Assembly (NCBI GenBank): GCA_947457025.1
Contig: CANGUI010000044.1
Coordinates: forward strand, 1 to 9,881
Length of the DNA: 9,881 nucleotides
Reading direction: 5' to 3'
From: Flammeovirgaceae bacterium
Lineage (GTDB): Bacteria > Bacteroidota > Bacteroidia > Cytophagales > Cyclobacteriaceae
Both the position numbers and the translations under genes were made by a program. Positions 1 to 7,016 of the stretch are shown here, in pieces. The notes under the pieces are model-generated. The model worked only from the letters and a program-made list of their open reading frames with translations. It ran no database searches and was not told where the DNA came from. Position 1 is the first letter of the stretch. Each line of letters begins with the position of its first letter.

Positions 1-60
1 CGTCTGATTTTAAATAACATTTTGTTTCCGGCTGCCAAAAAGAAAAAACAGAAAACGTGA
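1..60 (+). CDS. C-terminal tail of an upstream gene (partial, unrecognised)
   Basis: Reading from base 1 in frame 1 gives an open frame of 19 codons ending in TGA at 58-60. The tail has a hydrophobic stretch (LILNNILFP) followed by a lysine-rich end (AAKKKKQKT). The other two forward frames are closed within the first 17 bases. The TGA overlaps the GTG start of the next gene (GTGA at 57-60), the same arrangement as the ATGA at 422-425, and this is the main reason for believing it is a real gene end. It is too short to identify: a basic tail after a hydrophobic stretch would suit a membrane protein, but that is a guess. Most of the gene lies outside the window. Confidence 0.6.
   Translation, partial: RLILNNILFPAAKKKKQKT
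57..60 (+). promoter_or_regulatory. GTGA stop/start overlap (translational coupling)
   Basis: The GTG start of the small lipoprotein gene shares bases with the TGA stop of the upstream frame. No purine-rich Shine-Dalgarno core lies at the usual distance, only an A-rich run (38-55). A-rich leaders are common in Bacteroidota. Re-initiation by the terminating ribosome is the likely start mechanism. Confidence 0.5.
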
Positions 61-425
61 GAGTGGCATTCCTCATACTAGCATGCTCTTGTTTAGGCTG
101 GATAGCCTGCAAGCCACCTCTAAAGTTAGGAAACGTAGCTGAATCTAATGCGCGCGCTGCACTGGGCAACAATTGTAAACTATTTCCGAATACCGACAGC
201 ACACTGCTGCTGGCGATAGAAGTAAGCGACAGAAGCCGGTTACGGGCGCTCGTGTTAAACGTAGCTGATGGCGTCATTTTGTTTGACCGGGAGTTTACTC
301 CCGGCTATGTACAATGGCACACCCCGTATGAGATCGCCCTGCTTGATCTGCCCGAGGCGATGCCTGCGCATAAAACCCTGGACGATTTCGTCCGGATCAT
401 CACCATTCAAAACCACAAACCATGA
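57..425 (+). CDS. Small exported protein, probable lipoprotein, function unknown
   Basis: This 122-residue protein is not one I recognise. The start is GTG at 57: the frame has a stop at 15-17, no in-frame ATG lies before residue 102, and GTG57 gives a 4-base overlap with the previous gene. A second GTG at 63 is possible. Residues 4-17 are hydrophobic, followed by Cys18 (WIAC/KPP), which reads as a lipoprotein signal peptide. Trp at -3 departs from the usual lipobox, so lipidation is likely but not certain. Cysteines are at 10, 12, 18 and 40. The mature part alternates short hydrophobic strands (about 50-56, 63-69, 72-80, 91-98, 111-117), suggesting a small beta-rich domain. Its stop overlaps the start of the T9SS-secreted propeller gene (ATGA). 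It may serve as an envelope partner of that protein, but only gene order supports this. Confidence 0.8.
   Translation: MRVAFLILACSCLGWIACKPPLKLGNVAESNARAALGNNCKLFPNTDSTLLLAIEVSDRSRLRALVLNVADGVILFDREFTPGYVQWHTPYEIALLDLPEAMPAHKTLDDFVRIITIQNHKP
422..425 (+). promoter_or_regulatory. ATGA stop/start overlap (translational coupling)
   Basis: The ATG of the large secreted propeller gene (422-424) overlaps the TGA stop of the small lipoprotein gene (423-425). The upstream sequence (AAAACCACAAACC) has no Shine-Dalgarno core. The two genes are therefore almost certainly on one transcript and probably coupled in translation, which would tie the amounts of the two proteins together. Confidence 0.7.
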
Positions 426-3400
426 AACAGTATCAACTGGCCATCCTTGTATTTATCTTCTCGTTGCTGGCGCTGCTACCGTCCGGGTTTCATAACCAGA
501 TCTCCCAGGAGGATAAATCGGAATACACACCCCCCTCCTTTGATGGGCCGGGGGAGGATTTGGAATTTCAACAAGCTATCCGCACCCCGGACGACCTGAC
601 TCGCCCATCCTATGAACCCGGCTACCTGGTGCAGGAAACGAAGGTGGCCCGGAGCCTCGCCATTGCCCTCGCTCGCAATGGCAGAACCCAGAATAACGGC
701 GTGAGCGCATGGACCGAACACGGGCCTGTAAACGTACCTGGGCGTACGCGAGGCCTCATTGTAGATCCTGCAGACCCGAACCGGAACACCTGGTATGCCG
801 GGTCGGCCTCCGGAGGGGTGTGGAAAACCACCAATGGCGGACAACTGTGGACGCTGATCACACCCGATTTGCCCAACCTGGCCACTACTGTACTGGCCAT
901 GGCCCCAAGCAATCCAAACACCATCTACCTCGGTACGGGCGAAGGATTTGGTAACCTGGATGGCGTTTCCGGCAATGGCATGTATAAATCCATTGATCGG
1001 GGAGTAACCTGGACCTACCTCCCCGCCACCGCTGGTTTCAGCGACGTGAACCGAGCCATCGTAGACCCTAACAATCAAAACATACTAGTAGTGGCCACCA
1101 ACACAGGCATCTACCGCAGTGTGGACGGAGGCACGTCTTTCTCCGAGAGTCTGACAGCATCTGCCATACAGGATCTAAAGGCAACTCCGGGAAATTTCCA
1201 GATTCAATATGCAACTGAAAATGGCGAAGGCGTTTGGAAATCAGTAGATGGAGGCGCTACCTGGCGGTTGTCGAATACCGGCATGAAGCCGGTAGGAAGG
1301 GTTGAAATAGATATTTCGCCCGTGAAGCCCAACCGCATTTTTGCATCGGCCGAGGTCGCGTCCTTCGGAGACAATTCCAAAATGCTGATGTCGGACGATG
1401 CAGGTGCCACCTGGTCGATTGTAGATATGACGATCGGCACCACTGTTTTGGATCATTTAAATGATCAAGGCTGGTACAATAACACGTTGATGTGCGATCT
1501 CTTCGATGCAAACATTTTTTATGTGGGCGGTGTAGATTTGTTTCGCACCACGCTATCCGGGGGAACGTCTACAACCGGGTTTTACGATGTCACGCTGAAC
1601 AATTCCCAAACCTACCTGACCCTCGTCAATTTTAACGGCACAAATGGAACCTTTGACATTGGCCCCAGCGCCAATCAAACCACAGTGGAAGTACGTTTTG
1701 GGCCCGGGCGGTCACAAAAAGCACATCGCTTTCTCGTACCCGAGGGCGCTACCTCCGGAGTCGCGGCTGCCAATTACACGTATGCCAATTACGTTGATGT
1801 TCCCTTTGAAGTGTGGGACGTTACCAACAACCGGCAGTTGATGGTTTCGTTCCGGGATCAGGGCCGTGACGGCTTGTTCGACCTGATTCCGCTCAACACG
1901 TCGGCAGCTGCCAACCTGCAGTCGCGTGAATATGTCTTCATCAGCAACGTCGTGTACAACGCCACGGCGCCTAATGCATCCATCGCCACAACCGGAGGCC
2001 ATGAGTTCAGCGAAATGTACTTTTTCTGGCCCACGCTGACTGCCGGCGGCACTTTCCCGCCCCCGGCAGCCGGTAACCTCACCTTTCGGTTCAATAGTCA
2101 GCAAAAATTGAATGCGACCACTTCCTTCATCACAGACGGGCGCGGGCAGTATGGAGATGCCGGTTTCAATTCGATTGTACATGTTGATCATCACAATCTG
2201 GTAGCCATCCCGATGTCGGCCAGTACCTATAAAATTCTGAACGCCAATGATGGCGGAATTTCCGTTTCGAATACGTCCGCCACTCCCGGCATCGCCAACG
2301 GAACCTGGTCTTCCCCCGGAAACACGTACAACACGAGCCAGTTTTATGGAGCAGACAAACGCCCCGGTAAGAATCAGTTCGTCGGGGGCACGCAGGATAA
2401 CGGCACCTGGGTAAGTCCAGTCAATGTTGATGCCACCCGAACAACTGCCTATACTTTTGCAATTGGAGGTGATGGCTTTGAAGCCATTTGGCATAACAAC
2501 GATGATCGCAAACTGATCGGTGGCTTTCAGGGAAATGGCTTCCGGAGATCAGTGGACGGCGGTGCAACGTGGGGCGCTGCTACTTCCGGGCTGAGCGGAT
2601 CAGCTCCCTTTATTTCGAAACTGGCGAACTCACGCAACAATCCCGAAGTGGTTTTTGCGCTCTCCTCCAGCGGCGTATTTCGCTCCCTCAACTTCGGTGC
2701 CTCCTGGATATTGACACCCATTACCACGTTATGGGGGGCGGCGTCCTCCACCATGGATGTGGAAGTATCGCGTGCCAGTGGTAACATCGTGTGGGCCGGC
2801 AGCAGGATTACAGGCACAGGCAGAATTCATGTTTCCACGGACGGGGGCGTCAGCTTTACGCCCACCTCAGACTATACCGTTGCACCACTGGGCAACATCA
2901 GCAAGTTAGGCTCCCATCCAACCCAGCCCAACACGGCCTATGCCATTTTTTCCTTCCAGGGCCGACCAAAGATTTTGCGAACCACCGACCTCGGTAATTC
3001 CTGGCAGGATATCACGGGATTCGGGTCCAGAAGTGCCAGCAGCAACGGATTTCCCGACGTGGCCGTGTATTGCATTTACGTGAGACCCGATAATCCTAAC
3101 ATTATCTGGGCCGGCACCGAAATCGGCATTGTAGAATCCCAGAATGCAGGAGGTTCCTGGACGTTGCTGGAGGAATTTCCCAACATCAGCGTGTGGGACA
3201 TGAAGGGAATGGACAATCAGATCATCATTGCCACCCATGGGCGTGGCATCTGGACCGCCACAATAGATAAGCCCCAGCTTGTTACTGAAAACCCGATCAT
3301 TACCCAAACGGGCACTTCTCCACAGAATCGGTTTATGATTCAGATCCAGCTGCCCAACAGGTACGATTCTACACAGGTTTTCATCAACGAAACGCGCATT

Positions 3401-4345
3401 GGCCGTCTCGGCCCTCTGACTGCCGGCACGTATAATGTCAGCATCACCAACCAGAGCGCGGGGCTGAAGGATGTACGCGTGGTGGGCTACCGCTCGCGGG
3501 CGCCCTTTAGTTCTCCTACATTCCGTGGGGAGCAGATTTCGGTTACTTCACCCGTGCGGCAATACTACTCTTTTTTCGAAGGTGCGGGGGAGTTTGCCCT
3601 TCAGGGATTTACGGTTCAGGCGCTGGGGGACAATTCCACGCTGCAAACAGAACATAACTATGCCGCCAACAAAGATTACCAGGCACGCCTCCGCATTCCC
3701 ATCATCGTAAACTCTTCTGCGGCCAATTTCAGCTACCGCGATGTGGCCCTGGTAGAACCGGGCGTATCCGGTGCAGTCTTTGGTCAACCGGGATTTAAGG
3801 ATTTCGTTGTCGTGGAAGGAACGAAGGACGGACTCACCTGGCTACCGATTGCCAATGGATACAATGCCTCACAACGGCAGGAATGGTTGACCGCTTTTCA
3901 AAACGGTACTGCGGGCACCACGGCGCTGAAGAAAGATCAATCGCTCGATCTGCGGCAGCGCTTTCAGGCCAACGACACGGTTCTGCTTCGCTTTCGGATG
4001 TTCTCCGATCAGAGCGGCGTGGGTTGGGGTTGGTCGATTGATGATTTGTATATCCAACTGCCACCCGTTGGTCTGGAAAAAACCTGGGCATCTGAAGTGC
4101 AGGCTTACCCGAACCCGGCACGCGATGAGATCAGAATACGTTTTTCATTGCCAACGGCCTCGAAGGTATCCATCCAGTTGATGGCATCGGATGGAAAAAG
4201 AGCGCAAAGTCATGATTTGGGAATACAACCTGCCGGACAGCAGGAAGAGATCATCCAGGTCAGCGACCTCACTCCTGGCATCTACATGCTGCAAGTTGAT
4301 ACCCAATTTGGGCGAGCTGTTCAGAAGATGGTCATTCAACGGTAG
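422..4345 (+). CDS. T9SS-secreted Asp-box (BNR/sortilin-like) beta-propeller protein
   Basis: This 1307-residue protein begins with a hydrophobic signal peptide (about residues 6-21) and is probably exported through Sec and then across the outer membrane by T9SS. Ten Asp-box-like motifs (SxDxGxTW type) start near residues 135, 189, 232, 273, 323 and then 709, 754, 804, 853, 905, suggesting two propellers or one split large one. Typical family phrases are present: SGGVWKTTNGG (about 130-140), HVDHHNL (587-593), NDGGISVS (609-616) and ATHGRGIW (937-944). Residues about 378-575 form an inserted beta-rich region. Residues about 1048-1212 look like a jelly-roll domain ending GWGWSIDDLYI. The C-terminus (about 1224-1307) is a type A sorting domain with YPNPARD (1229-1235), GIYMLQV (1286-1292) and a final KMVIQR. 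Databases often label such proteins glycosyl hydrolase or sialidase, but I see no FRIP motif or sialidase catalytic set. Adhesion, glycan binding or peptidase roles remain open. Confidence 0.93.
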   Translation: MKQYQLAILVFIFSLLALLPSGFHNQISQEDKSEYTPPSFDGPGEDLEFQQAIRTPDDLTRPSYEPGYLVQETKVARSLAIALARNGRTQNNGVSAWTEHGPVNVPGRTRGLIVDPADPNRNTWYAGSASGGVWKTTNGGQLWTLITPDLPNLATTVLAMAPSNPNTIYLGTGEGFGNLDGVSGNGMYKSIDRGVTWTYLPATAGFSDVNRAIVDPNNQNILVVATNTGIYRSVDGGTSFSESLTASAIQDLKATPGNFQIQYATENGEGVWKSVDGGATWRLSNTGMKPVGRVEIDISPVKPNRIFASAEVASFGDNSKMLMSDDAGATWSIVDMTIGTTVLDHLNDQGWYNNTLMCDLFDANIFYVGGVDLFRTTLSGGTSTTGFYDVTLNNSQTYLTLVNFNGTNGTFDIGPSANQTTVEVRFGPGRSQKAHRFLVPEGATSGVAAANYTYANYVDVPFEVWDVTNNRQLMVSFRDQGRDGLFDLIPLNTSAAANLQSREYVFISNVVYNATAPNASIATTGGHEFSEMYFFWPTLTAGGTFPPPAAGNLTFRFNSQQKLNATTSFITDGRGQYGDAGFNSIVHVDHHNLVAIPMSASTYKILNANDGGISVSNTSATPGIANGTWSSPGNTYNTSQFYGADKRPGKNQFVGGTQDNGTWVSPVNVDATRTTAYTFAIGGDGFEAIWHNNDDRKLIGGFQGNGFRRSVDGGATWGAATSGLSGSAPFISKLANSRNNPEVVFALSSSGVFRSLNFGASWILTPITTLWGAASSTMDVEVSRASGNIVWAGSRITGTGRIHVSTDGGVSFTPTSDYTVAPLGNISKLGSHPTQPNTAYAIFSFQGRPKILRTTDLGNSWQDITGFGSRSASSNGFPDVAVYCIYVRPDNPNIIWAGTEIGIVESQNAGGSWTLLEEFPNISVWDMKGMDNQIIIATHGRGIWTATIDKPQLVTENPIITQTGTSPQNRFMIQIQLPNRYDSTQVFINETRIGRLGPLTAGTYNVSITNQSAGLKDVRVVGYRSRAPFSSPTFRGEQISVTSPVRQYYSFFEGAGEFALQGFTVQALGDNSTLQTEHNYAANKDYQARLRIPIIVNSSAANFSYRDVALVEPGVSGAVFGQPGFKDFVVVEGTKDGLTWLPIANGYNASQRQEWLTAFQNGTAGTTALKKDQSLDLRQRFQANDTVLLRFRMFSDQSGVGWGWSIDDLYIQLPPVGLEKTWASEVQAYPNPARDEIRIRFSLPTASKVSIQLMASDGKRAQSHDLGIQPAGQQEEIIQVSDLTPGIYMLQVDTQFGRAVQKMVIQR

Positions 4346-4423
4346 CCGATAGACTGTTCGATCGCCCCGTTCCTTTCTGGTCTGGAGAAGATGTAAAGCC
4401 GGCGATGGCAAATATTAATGAGG

Positions 4424-5017
4424 CTAATGCATCCGGTCTCCCCGTACCGGAAGGGTGGCTACCAAGCGGCCTTCTTTCTCAAGAAAGTCGGCCCAGCGGT
4501 GCAACACATAATCGGCAGGCTGATAGTTCTTCGCCAGGTGCAGAAACGTTTTGTAATGCCCTGCTTCGGAAACCATCAACTCGTAGTAAAACGCCCTTAA
4601 TCCCTCGTCCTGGATTTCCTTTGCCAGCAGTCGGAATCTTTCACAACTGCGGGCTTCAATGAGTGCGTTAATCAGCAAGCGATCTACCAAACGCTGACTT
4701 TCAGAACCTCCTTTCATCACAAACTGCTGGATTCCCGCCACATACTCGTCTTTGCGCGGTGGGCCTAAACCCCAACCGCGTGTACGCAAAGCCTCCACCA
4801 CGCGCTCGAAGTGCGCCCATTCCTCCGCCACAATGGGGGTAAGTGTTTCCACGAGCAGGTCGAGATGCGGGTAAGTAACAATCAGCGAAATACAGGATGA
4901 AGCAGCTTTCTGCTCGCAGTAGGCATGGTCGGTGAGAATCTCCCGTATATCCCTTTCGGCGATCTGCACCCACCGTGGTTCGGTGGGTAGTTCTAATCCC
5001 AGCACATGCTTTTCCAT
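4424..5017 (-). CDS. miaE: tRNA-(ms2io6A)-hydroxylase MiaE
   Basis: MiaE is a non-haem diiron, O2-dependent monooxygenase that hydroxylates the isopentenyl group of ms2i6A at tRNA position 37, acting in the cytoplasm after MiaA and MiaB. This 197-residue protein has the full-length four-helix ferritin-like plan. Visible candidate iron ligands are Glu35 (in HAYCEQKAA), Glu66 and His69 (EEWAH), Glu121 (LIEARSCERF), and Glu151 and His154 (SEAGH), which is the expected two-fold ExxH pattern, so the enzyme should be active. The start at ATG 5017 lies 6 bases after the porin stop, so it is the last gene of the lpxK-porin-miaE transcript. It converges with the large T9SS gene across 78 bases. The family call is firm; the exact tRNA product made here is inferred from family knowledge. 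Confidence 0.92.
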   Translation of the reverse strand: MEKHVLGLELPTEPRWVQIAERDIREILTDHAYCEQKAASSCISLIVTYPHLDLLVETLTPIVAEEWAHFERVVEALRTRGWGLGPPRKDEYVAGIQQFVMKGGSESQRLVDRLLINALIEARSCERFRLLAKEIQDEGLRAFYYELMVSEAGHYKTFLHLAKNYQPADYVLHRWADFLEKEGRLVATLPVRGDRMH

Positions 5018-5023
5018 GCCTCG

Positions 5024-6994
5024 TTAATCAAACAGCAACAACTCAAATCCAAAATCAAAAACGTTACGAAAACCCGGATAGATGGCGCTTGCCAGGTAGC
5101 CTTCACGCGTGAACAACTGAACAATATTGTGGTAGCGCATGAAAAACCGGCCGCGTTTAATCTTGCCATTCAAAAACACATCTACAATGGGGTATGCCGG
5201 TACAACCGTATCGTGCTGCACAAAAAATTGCTGAATCACCGGATCGTAGCCGAGTGCTTTGTAGGATGACCTCCAATTCATTTCCACTCCGGTTTGTACC
5301 TGAATAGCTTTGTTGAACCAAAACCCTTCATAGCAAAGCTGGCCATTTAAGAACCATTTCGGTATCTGGATCGCGCTATCGGAATTGGCGAGCATTTGCG
5401 TTTGAATGATCTGGGTCCGCAGGTGGATACGTTTGAGTATCGTCAGATCCATTCGCCACTCGGGCAACCAGTATCGGATAGGATTGGCGGCCTGCCGAGG
5501 GAGTACGGTTTGGGCCTGGCGCGGAAAGGAGTCCTGCAAAAAGTAGATAAAGCCAGTGAGCTGTGTGTAGGTTGCTCCTGGCTCAAGGTGAAGAGGACCA
5601 ACCTTTATGTCGGCATGAGCAGTGGCACGCGTAAGGCCCGGCGCCACAAATGCGTTCGACCATTTATCGAATCGCCCCCGGTAGGACGACACGAGAAAGG
5701 AAGGCTTGCTGAGCGACCGATGAAAGGTGAAGTTGATAAATGGCAGGGAGCCCTCCGCATCGAGGCGGTAGTAGGTTTGTTCCAGTTCTTCCGCCCGCAT
5801 TGCGATATGGTGCAGGGAGTCGAACTCATAACGCACGCCACCGCCTACATAAAACTCGTTACCTGTTAGCGGCGGGGTGGGAAGCGGAAGAGTAAACCGG
5901 TTTGCATGTTGGAATGAACGCGTGCGTAAAAAACCGTAATAGAATACCTTTCCGATCGTTCCCTTCAAACCAAGTTCATTTTCGAATGTCGAGAGCCGCA
6001 CGCTGTCCAACGCCCGGTTGCGTTCTTTCTCCGGCACATCAAAATTGATGGTGTCATAAAACGATGTATTGGTGCCATTTGGAGTTACGTCCGAGCGGAA
6101 CCAGTTCAGCTGCCGGGCTTGTCTGGCTCGGTGATACACATGAAGTTGCTTGGCCAGCTGATACCGGTGGAAGAGGTTTACTTCATTTCGCTGATCAAAA
6201 CTGGTGGTGCCTGTAAGGCGGGCTGTAACATTCGGATCGAAGAAGGAAGCATACGTGGAGTCTCCGTTGGTTGTGCGCACGATGTTGACCCCACCGGTTT
6301 CCTCGACCCGGTGCCGCATGCGTCGGTAATTAACCGACATCCAGTAGCGGTCGTTCCGAGATTGGTACGTGGTGAAGGCATCCCAGTAATACGCCTGTGT
6401 CTGACGATTGCCACGGCGCCGCTGAAACTGAATGTCGGTAAGAATGGGGCGGAAGTTGAAGCCGAAGTTCCAATTCGGTTTGATGTTGCGGGCAAACTCA
6501 ATTCGGGTCATGGCCCGCCCCAGGCCACCCCAGATCAGTTGCATGCGCGTGTAGGGCGACTGGGTGTCGAAAAAACGGGGCTCCTCCGTGGCATAGTAGG
6601 GATCGTAAGCCGTATATCCTGACGACACTCCGATTGCAGTGGGCACAGAGCCGGTGAAAATGGGCCTGAGCGCTGTGCCATTATGGCCCAGGTCCGTGAG
6701 AAAATACTGAAACCGGGAGACGTAGTTCCATCGGTGATAATTCTGAATACTCGTGTCAAGCGGTTGATAGCGGTAGCTGTTGCGGAAGAAGTCGGCCTGC
6801 GTCATCCAGCGGGTGGTCGTGGGGCCATAGATGCTTTTGGTGGAGTCATCCACAATTTGCGAGCCCACCCGCAGAGTGGATTCAGTGCCGGGCACACGCT
6901 GCACTTTCTTCTTGGGAGCCTCGGTAGGTGTGCGATCCTGCGCATGCGCAACAAAACCAACCCACATCAGCAGCAATACGACCCGGATTTTCAC
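5024..6994 (-). CDS. Putative porin (Porin_10 family) outer-membrane beta-barrel
   Basis: The protein is predicted to form an outer-membrane barrel; its substrate is unknown. I place the start at GTG 6994, giving 656 residues. From there the N-terminus is a clean signal peptide (VKIR, then a hydrophobic core, then AHA/QD with cleavage after about residue 18). The longer frame from ATG 7072 would add 26 polar residues before the signal and overlap lpxK by 56 bases, so I reject it. The mature part begins with a polar Pro/Lys-rich linker, then many short alternating strands rich in Tyr, Trp, Phe and Arg, with the family-like opening YRYQPLDTSIQNYHRWN and the phrase LGHNGTALRPIF. It ends in an amphipathic strand (DFGFELLLFD), as barrels do. 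Lying 22 bases after lpxK and 6 before miaE, it fits an envelope operon. Some relatives are annotated only as hypothetical proteins. Confidence 0.88.
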   Translation of the reverse strand: MKIRVVLLLMWVGFVAHAQDRTPTEAPKKKVQRVPGTESTLRVGSQIVDDSTKSIYGPTTTRWMTQADFFRNSYRYQPLDTSIQNYHRWNYVSRFQYFLTDLGHNGTALRPIFTGSVPTAIGVSSGYTAYDPYYATEEPRFFDTQSPYTRMQLIWGGLGRAMTRIEFARNIKPNWNFGFNFRPILTDIQFQRRRGNRQTQAYYWDAFTTYQSRNDRYWMSVNYRRMRHRVEETGGVNIVRTTNGDSTYASFFDPNVTARLTGTTSFDQRNEVNLFHRYQLAKQLHVYHRARQARQLNWFRSDVTPNGTNTSFYDTINFDVPEKERNRALDSVRLSTFENELGLKGTIGKVFYYGFLRTRSFQHANRFTLPLPTPPLTGNEFYVGGGVRYEFDSLHHIAMRAEELEQTYYRLDAEGSLPFINFTFHRSLSKPSFLVSSYRGRFDKWSNAFVAPGLTRATAHADIKVGPLHLEPGATYTQLTGFIYFLQDSFPRQAQTVLPRQAANPIRYWLPEWRMDLTILKRIHLRTQIIQTQMLANSDSAIQIPKWFLNGQLCYEGFWFNKAIQVQTGVEMNWRSSYKALGYDPVIQQFFVQHDTVVPAYPIVDVFLNGKIKRGRFFMRYHNIVQLFTREGYLASAIYPGFRNVFDFGFELLLFD

Positions 6995-6998
6995 GCGA

Positions 6999-7006
6999 CA
7001 AATATA
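6999..7006 (-). promoter_or_regulatory. Possible internal -7 element (TATATTTG) before the porin gene
   Basis: On the minus strand, TATATTTG matches the Bacteroidota -7 consensus TAnnTTTG exactly and sits in the 22-base gap between lpxK and the porin, 4 bases before its GTG start. I see no TTTG -33 element at the usual spacing. Initiation from it would fall at or next to the GTG, giving an almost leaderless mRNA. It could be chance. Confidence 0.25.
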
Positions 7007-7016
7007 CTTGTTGTTT

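Noticed and set aside
476..1078. 200-codon minus-strand open frame antisense to the start of the T9SS gene
   Set aside because: Its composition looks like a read-through shadow of Asp-box coding sequence, and it has no recognisable domain or start context.
1712..2494. 260-codon open frame on the minus strand inside the large T9SS gene
   Set aside because: It is fully antisense to a gene with clear domains, has no family motif or signal peptide, and is rich in Arg, Gly and Cys as expected from a shadow frame.
4433..4450. Inverted repeat CCGGT/ACCGG as a terminator between the convergent genes
   Set aside because: The stem is only 5-6 bp, lies inside the last codons of miaE, and has no T-run on either strand. 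The 4346-4423 gap has no better hairpin, only a 6-bp ATCGCC/GGCGAT pair 34 bases apart.
6119..6622. Plus-strand open frames antisense to the porin (also 5396-5869 and 6683-7183)
   Set aside because: The minus-strand barrel reading explains the sequence fully; these frames lack coherent hydrophobic or motif patterns.
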